Positions 55,327-63,162 of a stretch of DNA of 64,000 nt are shown in pieces. This DNA is from Celeribacter baekdonensis (GTDB lineage Bacteria; Pseudomonadota; Alphaproteobacteria; Rhodobacterales; Rhodobacteraceae). The stretch covers positions 62,001 through 126,000 of the forward strand of contig NZ_FNBL01000005.1 of assembly GCF_900102315.1 (NCBI RefSeq). Reading direction: 5' to 3'. The notes beneath the pieces are model-generated. The model did not search any database, was not told the DNA's origin, and saw only the letters and a list, made by a program, of their open reading frames with translations. How positions within the stretch are numbered: position 1 is the first letter of the stretch; each line of letters opens with the position of its first letter. The position numbers were made by a program, and so were the translations under genes.

Positions 55327-56100
55327 ATGACCGAAAAAGCCCCATTTCACATCTTTGGCGCGGATCGTCCGGGCCGCTTTTTGGTGACCTGTGATCACGC
55401 AACGAACCGCGTGCCTGAGGAATTGGGCGGCGATCTTGGCATCGCGTCCTCCGACATGAAACGCCACATTGCCTATGACATTGGCGCGCGCGGGGTCACG
55501 CGTGAATTGGCGCGGCTCTTGGACAGCCCCAGCATCGAAACCGACTTTTCGCGTCTTGTGATCGACCCGAACCGTGGCGAAACCGACCCGACTTTGGTGA
55601 TGAAACTCTATGATGGCACGATCATTGCCGGCAATCGCCACGCCGATACCGCAGAGATCACGCGCCGGATCATCGCCTATCACCGCCCCTATCACGCCGC
55701 TTATGAAACGCTTGCCGCACAGCGCGACGACGTGGTGATCTGCGCCATACATTCCTTTACGCCACAACTCAAAAGCCGCCCGCCCCGCCCGTGGCAGGTC
55801 GGCATCCTGTCGGCCTATGATCGCCGCTTCACCGATCCGTTTATCAAGGCGCTGGAGGCTTCGCCGACGTTGAAAGCCGAGGTTGAGCAGCGCGGTGAAC
55901 GGTTGGTGATTGGCGACAACGAACCCTATGATGGCCACCTGCCCGGCGATGCGATTGACATCCATGCGCTCAAACACGGGCGGCTCAATCTGTTGATTGA
56001 ACTGCGCTCCGATCTGATCGAAACTGAGGCGGATCAGCTCCGGTGGGCGGGGCTTTTGGCACCGATTTTGACCGAGACCCTCAAAGCAACAGGATTGTAA
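55327..56100 (+). CDS. N-formylglutamate amidohydrolase family protein
   Basis: The 257-residue protein has the HutG-type zinc site start VTCDHATNRVPEELGG and the RLVIDPNRGETDPTL block. Family members hydrolyse N-formyl-L-glutamate in histidine breakdown, but no hut genes are here, so another N-acyl amino acid substrate is possible. It is tightly linked to the next gene (3 bp gap). ATG 55327 has AAGGTGA upstream. Confidence 0.85.
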   Translation: MTEKAPFHIFGADRPGRFLVTCDHATNRVPEELGGDLGIASSDMKRHIAYDIGARGVTRELARLLDSPSIETDFSRLVIDPNRGETDPTLVMKLYDGTIIAGNRHADTAEITRRIIAYHRPYHAAYETLAAQRDDVVICAIHSFTPQLKSRPPRPWQVGILSAYDRRFTDPFIKALEASPTLKAEVEQRGERLVIGDNEPYDGHLPGDAIDIHALKHGRLNLLIELRSDLIETEADQLRWAGLLAPILTETLKATGL

Positions 56101-56103
56101 CCC

Positions 56104-56448
56104 ATGCCCCATGTCGTGATTGATTTTTCCACTGGTTTAGAAGACAGCTATGACATGGATTTGCTCTGTAAATCCGTGTTTGACGCGCTGATTTTGGACG
56201 TCGAAATCAACGCCCCCGCGCTGAAAATCCGTGCCCGTCCACAGCCCTATTTCCACATCGGAACCGAACCGCAGACCTTTGCACATGCCACGCTCTACCT
56301 TTTGGCCGGGCGCGCCGATGACACCAAGGCGCGATTGTCCGACATCGTGCTGCACGCGATGGACACCGTGCTGCCCAGCGTCGGCAGCCTCTCTGTCGAT
56401 GTTCGCGACATGAACAAAACCGCCTATGCAAAACGTGTGAAAGGATAA
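56104..56448 (+). CDS. 5-carboxymethyl-2-hydroxymuconate isomerase-like tautomerase
   Basis: The 114-residue protein has the tautomerase N-terminus MPHVVIDFS; the Pro after Met is the catalytic base once Met is removed. The length matches HpaF/HpcD. No other homoprotocatechuate genes are present, so the real substrate is uncertain. It is the middle gene of a three-gene unit. Confidence 0.8.
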   Translation: MPHVVIDFSTGLEDSYDMDLLCKSVFDALILDVEINAPALKIRARPQPYFHIGTEPQTFAHATLYLLAGRADDTKARLSDIVLHAMDTVLPSVGSLSVDVRDMNKTAYAKRVKG

Positions 56449-56453
56449 GTCAA

Positions 56454-56783
56454 ATGGACCAGATCGACGCAAAAACCATGATCGAACTTGAAGCCGCCGC
56501 CTTTCGCACCCTGCGCGCGCATTTGATGGAAAAACGCACCGATGTGCAAAACATCGACATGATGAATCTGGCCGGGTTTTGCCGCAACTGCCTGTCGCGC
56601 TGGGTGCAAGAGGCCGCCCAAGAGCGCGGCATTGAAATGAGCAAAGACGCGGCGCGTGAGCTGTATTACGGCATGCCCTATGAGGACTGGAAAGCCCAGA
56701 CTCAGACAGAAGCAAGCGCCGAACAACACGCCGCCTTCAAAACGGCTTTTGCCGAAAACGTAGGCGAAGCTGACAAATCATAG
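56454..56783 (+). CDS. DUF1244 protein
   Basis: The 109-residue all-helical protein shows the family core AAAFRTLRAHLMEKRTDVQN and LAGFCRNCLSRWVQEA. The two cysteines in FCRNC are conserved. Function unknown. It lies 5 bp after the tautomerase gene. Confidence 0.85.
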   Translation: MDQIDAKTMIELEAAAFRTLRAHLMEKRTDVQNIDMMNLAGFCRNCLSRWVQEAAQERGIEMSKDAARELYYGMPYEDWKAQTQTEASAEQHAAFKTAFAENVGEADKS

Positions 56784-56862
56784 CTTTCCCCCGCGCAACA
56801 ATCCCGCGAAATTTGAGATATTGTTGCGCGTAACCCAGTGTAATATTAATAGTTTATTGACC

Positions 56863-56901
56863 AAAACACCCCGCTCTGAAATAGCAGAGCGGGGTGTTTT
56901 T
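56863..56901 (+). terminator. Rho-independent terminator after the DUF1244 gene
   Basis: AAAACACCCCGCTCTG (56863-56878) pairs with CAGAGCGGGGTGTTTT (56885-56900), a 16-bp stem with T-run. Confidence 0.92.
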
Positions 56902-56945
56902 CGATTTTTCCAACACCGAATTTTTACAAGCTCAAGGATTTGAAC

Positions 56946-57887
56946 ATGCTTCTTGCACTGCTTGCTTTGCCAATGCTGATCGGCGCGGTTTACGCTTTGG
57001 ATCTCGGGGACTCGTCTGATGACACAGAGACCGAGACGGACGACGATCCTCTAGAGGATATGCCAGAACAGCCCACACCGGAAACGACGGTCGAAATGGA
57101 CCCGGCAGACGATGCCTACGAGGGCACCGATGAGGGCGAGGAGGTCATTGGCACCATGGACGGCGAAGAGATTGTCACCAATGGCGGCGACGACCTTGTT
57201 CAGGCCTACGACGGCAACGACACCATATCGCTTGGCTCAGGCAATGACTGGGCCCATGCCGGGTCGGGTGACGATTATATCGTAGGCAATGGTGGCGATG
57301 ACGTGATCTATGGCGGCAAGGGCGATGACTCGGTCGAAGGCGGCTATGGCAACGACTATTTGTTCTTGGGCGAGGGCAACGATTATTCCGGCGTCTCTTC
57401 GGGTACATCTGACGTGACTGGCTCGCAATACCTTGAGACCGGAGATGATTACATCAGTGGCGGCGACGGCGATGACATTATTCTGGATCGCCTCGGCTCC
57501 AATACCTTGGCGGGCGATGACGGCAACGACATCATCTATGGTGCGGATGACGATGACAGTACGCCTGACGTGCTTTTGGGTGGCGCGGGCAATGACCTGA
57601 TCTTCACCGATGATGGCGATACCATCACCGGCGGCACAGGGGCGGACGCCATCGAACAAAGCTATGTCAGCGGCGATGATCCGGTTGTGGTCACTGATTT
57701 CGATCCGGCCGAGGACGCGTTGAACATCTATGTTCAGGATCTCACCGATGCGGAAGTGACCGCCGATGCGGTGGAGACCAGCCAAGGGGTCACACTGCTC
57801 ATCAATGGCGAGCCCGTGTCGATCATCCAAGGCGTCACCATCGCGGAGCTGGCCTCATCCGACATCTATTACATCACCAGCGCGTAA
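56946..57887 (+). CDS. RTX-repeat protein with N-terminal hydrophobic segment
   Basis: The 313-residue, very acidic protein starts with a short hydrophobic helix (MLLALLALPMLIGAVYAL), then an Asp/Glu/Thr/Pro-rich linker (about 20-65). Calcium-binding RTX-like repeats follow (about 80-225; GGDDVIYGGKGDDSVEGG) and a C-terminal beta region without the usual RTX secretion end. The N-terminal helix could be a membrane anchor or a Sec-type signal, which is unusual for RTX proteins exported by type I systems. AAGGATTTGAAC favours ATG 56946 over a TTG at 56940. Function unknown. Confidence 0.78.
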   Translation: MLLALLALPMLIGAVYALDLGDSSDDTETETDDDPLEDMPEQPTPETTVEMDPADDAYEGTDEGEEVIGTMDGEEIVTNGGDDLVQAYDGNDTISLGSGNDWAHAGSGDDYIVGNGGDDVIYGGKGDDSVEGGYGNDYLFLGEGNDYSGVSSGTSDVTGSQYLETGDDYISGGDGDDIILDRLGSNTLAGDDGNDIIYGADDDDSTPDVLLGGAGNDLIFTDDGDTITGGTGADAIEQSYVSGDDPVVVTDFDPAEDALNIYVQDLTDAEVTADAVETSQGVTLLINGEPVSIIQGVTIAELASSDIYYITSA

Positions 57888-57921
57888 TCTCGACAGAACC
57901 GCGGATCCAGATACCAAAAAC

Positions 57922-57950
57922 AAAAGCCCGCCAAATTGGCGGGCTTTCTT
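57922..57950. terminator. Bidirectional terminator between the RTX gene and dat
   Basis: AAAAGCCCGCCAA pairs with TTGGCGGGCTTT with A- and T-runs at the ends. It serves both converging genes. Confidence 0.88.
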
Positions 57951-57967
57951 CGATCTGGTCAACCGGA

Positions 57968-58828
57968 TCAGATCGCGGTTTTCAGCATCTCCTCGACGTA
58001 AATCTCACGCAGGCGTTTGGCGATCGGGCCCGGTTTGCCATCGGCAATCATCGCGCCGTCGATCTCGATCACCGGCTGGGAGAACCCGGTCGCGGAGGTC
58101 ACAAACGCCTCATCCGCGTCCTGCGCCTCTTTGATGCTAAAGGGGCGTTCCTCGACCTTGATCTGTGCTTCTTCGGCAAAGCGCAGGATCGCGGCACGGG
58201 TGATGCCGTGCAGAATGTCCTTGGACAGTTGACGGGTGATGATCGTGCCATCTTTGACGATATAGGCGTTGTTGGCGTAGCCCTCGGTCACAAAGCCATC
58301 TTCAACCAGCCACGCATCCGAACACCCGGCGCGTTTCGCCTGCATCTTGGCAAAAGACGGGTAGAGAAGCTGAGTGGTTTTGATGTCGCGACGGCCCCAA
58401 CGCAGGTCTGGGGCAGAGATCACCTTGATGCCTTCATCCATGGTTTTGGAATTCAAAAGCGGCTTGGCGAAGGTAAAAAGCACGATACCGCCCGGCACCT
58501 CTTCGGGGTCCGGCCAGACGAAATCACGGTCAGAGCCAGCACCACGGGTGATCTGAAGATAGACACCGCCCTCGTCGATGTTATTTTTCACGATCAATTC
58601 CCGGTGGATCGCCAAAAGCTCGTCCATGGTGACCGGAGACCCCATCTCAAGCTCAGACAGCGAGCGTTCGAGACGCGCGGTGTGGCCCGCAAAGTCGATC
58701 AACTTGCCACCAATCACAGATGTGACCTCATAGACCGCATCCGCCATCAGGAAGCCGCGGTCGAAAATGGATACTTTGGCCTCGGTTTCCGGCAAGTATT
58801 CGCCGTTCACATAGACGGTGCGCGTCAT
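57968..58828 (-). CDS. dat: D-amino-acid transaminase (class IV aminotransferase)
   Basis: PLP enzyme of 286 residues with the class IV fold. VYVNGEYLPETEAKVSIFDRG opens the protein and the PLP lysine is expected in RRDIKTTQLLYP. Sequence and length fit Dat, which interconverts D-Ala, D-Glu and 2-oxo acids; a branched-chain L-amino acid role is the main alternative. AAGGAG before the tandem ATGs best suits the second one, 58828. It follows dgcA by 24 bp, supporting a D-amino acid role. Confidence 0.82.
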   Translation of the reverse strand: MTRTVYVNGEYLPETEAKVSIFDRGFLMADAVYEVTSVIGGKLIDFAGHTARLERSLSELEMGSPVTMDELLAIHRELIVKNNIDEGGVYLQITRGAGSDRDFVWPDPEEVPGGIVLFTFAKPLLNSKTMDEGIKVISAPDLRWGRRDIKTTQLLYPSFAKMQAKRAGCSDAWLVEDGFVTEGYANNAYIVKDGTIITRQLSKDILHGITRAAILRFAEEAQIKVEERPFSIKEAQDADEAFVTSATGFSQPVIEIDGAMIADGKPGPIAKRLREIYVEEMLKTAI

Positions 58829-58852
58829 CATGATCTCCTTAAATGACGGGGT

Positions 58853-59821
58853 TTAGCCCCAAAGCGCGCGAACAGGCGGGTGAACGCCCTCCGCGTCGAA
58901 TTTTAATGGTTCGGCACGGTCTTCGGCCAAAAGCAAAGGTCCGTCAAGGTCCACAACGCGCGCGCCTTGGGCCACGATCACCGCCGGGGCCATCGCCAAA
59001 GAGGTCCCGACCATACAGCCGACCATGATGCCATAGCCCTCAGCCCTTGCGGCATTGCGCAATTCCAAGGCTTCGGTGAGCCCCCCGGTTTTGTCGAGCT
59101 TGATGTTGATGACATCGTATTTGCCCTTCAAATCCGGGAGACTCGCCCGATCATGACAGGATTCGTCGGCACAGACCGGAAGGGGTCTCGCAATCTCTGC
59201 CAACATATCATCCTGCCCCGCAGGCAAGGGTTGCTCCACAAGCTGCACGCCAAGCCGCACCAAATGCGGCGCAAGGTCTGAATAAACCTCGGCGGACCAC
59301 CCCTCGTTCGCGTCCACAATAATTTTCGATGTCGGCGCACCGCGACGCACCGCCTCAAGGCGGGCCATGTCATCCGGCGTGCCGAGTTTGATTTTCAACA
59401 ACGGGCGATGGGCATGTTTGGCGGCGGCGGCCTGCATGCTTTCAGGCGTGCCGAGCGAGAGCGTATACGCGGTGATCATCGGGATCGGCGCAGGCAAATC
59501 CAACATCTGCCACACGCGTTTTCCGGCCCGTTTGGCTTCCAAATCCCAAAGCGCACAATCGACCGCATTGCGCGCGGCACCGGGATGAAGCGCCTCTTGC
59601 AGGGTCGCGCGGGTGATGTCCTCGGGCAGGGCCATGATCTCATCCGTGACGCTCTCAAGGCTCTCACCATAGCGCGCATAGGGCACGCATTCACCCCAGC
59701 CCATCAGATCGCCATCCGTGGCGCGCACGGTCAGGACTTTGGCCTCGGTGCGCGAGCCGCGCGAGATGGTAAAAACCTCGGCCAGACGGAAACTCTCAGA
59801 GGTGACGGTGAGCTTGGTCAT
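58853..59821 (-). CDS. dgcA: Enolase-superfamily racemase DgcA (N-acetyl-D-glutamate racemase / dipeptide-epimerase type)
   Basis: The 322-residue enzyme has the muconate-lactonizing subgroup active site: base KIK in LLKIKLG (about residue 150), metal ligands D in IIVDANEGW, E in VEQPLPAG and D in CADES, and base K in NIKLDKTGG (about residue 250). Such enzymes epimerise Ala-Glu dipeptides or N-acyl amino acids. Its pairing with a DUF1611 DgcN gene points to the DgcN-DgcA D-glutamate route, in which N-acetyl-D-Glu becomes N-acetyl-L-Glu. Confidence 0.82.
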   Translation of the reverse strand: MTKLTVTSESFRLAEVFTISRGSRTEAKVLTVRATDGDLMGWGECVPYARYGESLESVTDEIMALPEDITRATLQEALHPGAARNAVDCALWDLEAKRAGKRVWQMLDLPAPIPMITAYTLSLGTPESMQAAAAKHAHRPLLKIKLGTPDDMARLEAVRRGAPTSKIIVDANEGWSAEVYSDLAPHLVRLGVQLVEQPLPAGQDDMLAEIARPLPVCADESCHDRASLPDLKGKYDVINIKLDKTGGLTEALELRNAARAEGYGIMVGCMVGTSLAMAPAVIVAQGARVVDLDGPLLLAEDRAEPLKFDAEGVHPPVRALWG

Positions 59822-59856
59822 GATCTCTTCCCTGAAAAATATGAGGGCCTACAAAT

Positions 59857-59878
59857 GAGGGCGCCCAAAGACGCCCTC
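59857..59878. repeat. Hairpin between dgcN and dgcA
   Basis: GAGGGCG (59857-59863) pairs with CGCCCTC (59872-59878) in the 65-bp gap. It may modulate the dgcN/dgcA ratio. Confidence 0.45.
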
Positions 59879-59886
59879 GTTGACAT

Positions 59887-60888
59887 TTAGAGGTTCGCCA
59901 GCGCTTCGACCAGACGTGCAGCACCATGGCGGAACGGATCGACCGCAGGCAGGCCCATCTCGGTTTCAACCCGCCCGAGATAGGCGACAGCCTCCTCTTC
60001 GGACATATGTTGGGTGTTTACGGAGATGCCGACCACAACACAGTCCGGGTTTGCCACTTTGGCCAAGGTCAGAGCCACATCGCGCAGCGCTTCAAGCGTT
60101 GGCAAAGCATATCCCGGCAGACCGCGCATATGCTCACGCGTCGGTTCGTGACACAGGATCAACGCGTCCGGTTGACCGCCATGGACCAAAGCCATGGTCA
60201 CACCAGAATAGGACACGTGGAACAGGCTGCCCTGCCCCTCGATCAAATCCCAATGATCGTCGTCATTGTCGGGCGTCAGATATTCGATCGACCCCGCCAT
60301 GAAATCGGCCACAACCGCGTCCAAAGGCACGCCGTCGCCGGTGATCAGAATGCCGGTCTGACCCGTGGCGCGGAAGGTGGATTTCATCCCCTGTGCGCGC
60401 ATTTCCGCATCCATCGCCAGCGCGGTGTACATTTTCCCCACCGAACAATCGGTGCCAACAGCCAAACAGCGTTTGCCGGACCGCTTTACGCCATTGGCAA
60501 TGGGGTATTTCACCGAAGGGACACGCACGTCATGCAACGTGCGACCGCAGGCTTTGGCCACGGCGGCGAGGTCTTCCTCGTCGCGCAGCAGGTTATGAAG
60601 GCCCGATGCCAGATCGAACCCCTCTTCCAGCGCCTGGATCAGAACTTTTTTCCAAGCCGGGCTGATCACGCCACCCCGGTTGGCCACCCCGATCACCAGC
60701 GTCTTTGCGCCCGCCGCTTTGGCCTCATTGAGGTCCATGTCGGGCAATTTCATATCGGCTTTACAGCCCTCCATACGGAATTGACCAAGGGCAAATTCCG
60801 GGCGCCAGTCCTTGATCCCCTGTGCCACTTTTGCGGCCAGTTGGTCAGAGGCGTCACCGAGGAAAAGAAGGTATGGCGTTTCAATCAT
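59887..60888 (-). CDS. dgcN: DUF1611 protein DgcN (D-glutamate N-acetyltransferase)
   Basis: The 333-residue protein has an N-terminal Rossmann-like domain and a C-terminal P-loop-type domain with AVGTDCSVGKMYTALAM (about residue 140), the DUF1611 hallmark. In marine bacteria this family has been reported to N-acetylate D-glutamate for DgcA. It is the first gene of dgcN-dgcA-dat and divergent from mcl1 across 278 bp of AT-rich promoter sequence. Confidence 0.82.
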   Translation of the reverse strand: MIETPYLLFLGDASDQLAAKVAQGIKDWRPEFALGQFRMEGCKADMKLPDMDLNEAKAAGAKTLVIGVANRGGVISPAWKKVLIQALEEGFDLASGLHNLLRDEEDLAAVAKACGRTLHDVRVPSVKYPIANGVKRSGKRCLAVGTDCSVGKMYTALAMDAEMRAQGMKSTFRATGQTGILITGDGVPLDAVVADFMAGSIEYLTPDNDDDHWDLIEGQGSLFHVSYSGVTMALVHGGQPDALILCHEPTREHMRGLPGYALPTLEALRDVALTLAKVANPDCVVVGISVNTQHMSEEEAVAYLGRVETEMGLPAVDPFRHGAARLVEALANL

Positions 60889-61092
60889 GGCAGCTCTCCA
60901 GTTGCGTTTGGATGAGTGTGTAAGTGAATCGCTGCAAAGTGCTTCGAAAATTGGGCAGCAACGCTGTCCTTTTGGGAGAAAAACTCCATTTGGTTTCTAT
61001 TTTCGGGAGAAATTCTCTTATGTACACAAAATAGGCAGAAAATAAACTTGGTTTTCGGAATGACTCGGGATTTGCCGCAGGAGCAAAATGAC

Positions 61093-61110
61093 TCTTGCGG
61101 ATAATTGCGC
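61093..61110. promoter_or_regulatory. Inverted repeat upstream of mcl1
   Basis: CTTGCG and CGCAAG flank an AT-rich centre about 55 bp before the mcl1 start, in the shared dgcN/mcl1 promoter region. Possible operator only. Confidence 0.25.
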
Positions 61111-61166
61111 AAGATTATATCAATGCGAACAGAAATTTAGAAACATCATTACCGAAAGGAACCGAC

Positions 61167-62126
61167 ATGTCCTTCCGCCTTCAGCCCGCCCCCGTGGAAC
61201 GGCCAAACCGGTGCCAACTTTTTGGCCCAGGCTCAAACACCAAACTGTTCCCGAAAATGGCAGCCTCTGCGGCGGATGTGATCAACCTTGATCTTGAGGA
61301 TTCTGTCGCACCTTCCGACAAAGACACCGCCCGCGCCAATATCATCGAAGCCATCAACACGATTGATTGGGGCAAGAAAACGCTGGCCGTGCGAATCAAC
61401 TCGCTCGACACACCGTATTGGTATCGCGATGTGGTCGATCTTTTGGAACAAGCCAGCGAGCGTCTGGATCAGATCATGATCCCGAAAGTCGGTTGCGCCG
61501 AGGACATTTATGCCGTTGACGCCTTGGTCACCGCGATTGAGCGCGCCAAAGGCCGGACCAAGCGGATCACTTTCGAAGTGATCATCGAATCGGCGGCGGG
61601 TATTGCCCATGTCGAAGCGATTGCAAGCGCCTCCCCGCGCCTTGTCGCCATGAGCCTTGGGGCCGCGGATTTTGCCGCCTCCATGGGCATGCAAACCACC
61701 GGTATCGGCGGCACGCAGGACAACTATTACATGCTGCACGGCGACACCCGGCATTATTCCGATCCGTGGCATTGGGCCCAAACCGCCATCGTCGCCGCCT
61801 GCCGCACCCATGGTGTCCTGCCGGTCGATGGTCCGTTTGGCGACTTCTCCGATGACGAAGGCTATCGGGCACAGGCCCGCCGCTCCGCCACCCTCGGCAT
61901 GGTCGGCAAATGGGCAATCCACCCGAAACAGATCGCCTTGGCCAATGAGGTGTTCACCCCTTCGGACGAAGCCGTGGCAGAGGCCCGCGAGATTTTGGCC
62001 GCAATGGACGCCGCCAAAGCCAATGGCGAAGGCGCGACCGTGTACAAGGGCCGCCTTGTTGACATCGCGTCGATCAAACAGGCTGAGGTCATCGTCGCCC
62101 AGTCCGAATTGATCGCCAATAGCTGA
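61167..62126 (+). CDS. mcl1: L-malyl-CoA / beta-methylmalyl-CoA lyase
   Basis: CitE-like HpcH/HpaI aldolase, 319 residues. It cleaves malyl-CoA and methylmalyl-CoA in the ethylmalonyl-CoA and related glyoxylate/propionate routes of Rhodobacterales. Visible motifs are GPGSNTKLFPKMAASAAD, NLDLEDSVAPSDK (CoA/metal region), EVIIESAAGI and KWAIHPKQI near the C-terminus. GAAAGGA supports ATG 61167. Confidence 0.92.
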   Translation: MSFRLQPAPVERPNRCQLFGPGSNTKLFPKMAASAADVINLDLEDSVAPSDKDTARANIIEAINTIDWGKKTLAVRINSLDTPYWYRDVVDLLEQASERLDQIMIPKVGCAEDIYAVDALVTAIERAKGRTKRITFEVIIESAAGIAHVEAIASASPRLVAMSLGAADFAASMGMQTTGIGGTQDNYYMLHGDTRHYSDPWHWAQTAIVAACRTHGVLPVDGPFGDFSDDEGYRAQARRSATLGMVGKWAIHPKQIALANEVFTPSDEAVAEAREILAAMDAAKANGEGATVYKGRLVDIASIKQAEVIVAQSELIANS

Positions 62127-62172
62127 TCTCCTCCGGGTGGGGCGGGGAGGCCCTGACTGTTGAGGTGACGCG

Positions 62173-62205
62173 CGCCCTGGGGAGCAATCCCCAGGGCGTA
62201 TTTTT
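62173..62205 (+). terminator. Rho-independent terminator after mcl1
   Basis: CGCCCTGGGG (62173-62182) pairs with CCCCAGGGCG (62189-62198), then TATTTTT. Confidence 0.88.
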
Positions 62206-63049
62206 ACTGCAAAGGCACACAGATCAGCGTGACCAAATCCTCGGGTGCTGTGTCCATCGGCGTGTTTTCATAGAGTTCATAGGGCGGCGCATCGCGGGGC
62301 ACTTCACCGCTTTGCGGCAACCACGACCCAAACAACGTGGCATAGGCCTTGGGCAAGCCCTCATAGGGGCCAACATAGCGTAAAACCGCATATTTGCCGC
62401 CGACCAAAGCAATCTCCTCCAATGGCTCTTCGATCAAGGCCCCCTCCGGTACACTCATCCCCGCATAGGAGCGCAGCGCGTCCAAAGGCACCGATGAGGG
62501 ATCGTCCAGATAGACGCCAATCATCGGCCCCGCCTGTTGCATCATCCCGCGCGCGCCGAGCACGGCACCGGCTTTGCCAAAGGCTTGATTCACTTTCATA
62601 TAATCACCCAGATGCGCAATCGCGGCGAGGCGATGGGCGGGCATATCGCGGATGTCGATGTCGTACATTGTAAACTCCTTTTGTCGTGGCAGTGTCTCGG
62701 ACAACGGCTGGGGCGTGACAAAGCCACGCTCCCGAAACGCGCCGGGGCTCATTGCATTTTGATCGCGAAAGGCGCGCGAAAAACTGGACAGATTGGGATA
62801 GCCATGCCGGGCAGCGATTGCCTCAATCGGCTCACCCCCGCGCAACAATTCAGCCGCCGCAGCGCGCAACCGCACGCGCCGCACCGCCTGTGCGACGGTT
62901 TCCCCGGTCATCGCGCGAAACACCCGATGAAAATGGAATCGGCTGAGCGCGGCCACCTCCGCCAATTGGTCCAGCGATAAATCCCCCTCCAAATTGGCCT
63001 CGATATAGGTGAGCACACGCAACAGTCGATGATCGTAATCTTGTGCCAT
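62204..63049 (-). CDS. AraC-family regulator with GyrI-like ligand domain
   Basis: The 281-residue regulator has an N-terminal AraC double HTH (about residues 5-105; [20 protein letters not shown] and [13 protein letters not shown]). A C-terminal GyrI/BmrR-like small-molecule domain follows (about 125-281). This build is typical of Rob/SoxS-like multidrug or stress regulators. Start 63049 is chosen at [11 protein letters not shown]; the frame is open further up. Its targets are unknown. It is divergent from accA. Confidence 0.87.
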   Translation of the reverse strand: MAQDYDHRLLRVLTYIEANLEGDLSLDQLAEVAALSRFHFHRVFRAMTGETVAQAVRRVRLRAAAAELLRGGEPIEAIAARHGYPNLSSFSRAFRDQNAMSPGAFRERGFVTPQPLSETLPRQKEFTMYDIDIRDMPAHRLAAIAHLGDYMKVNQAFGKAGAVLGARGMMQQAGPMIGVYLDDPSSVPLDALRSYAGMSVPEGALIEEPLEEIALVGGKYAVLRYVGPYEGLPKAYATLFGSWLPQSGEVPRDAPPYELYENTPMDTAPEDLVTLICVPLQ

Positions 63050-63162
63050 TCTTTGCCCCTTTCGCTCCTCGTCCTCGCATAGATGCGCTTTGCAAATCTT
63101 GCCGAGTTGCACCGGCGCGCGAAAATCGCCATATACAGACAAGACCAGTGTCGGAGTACAGC

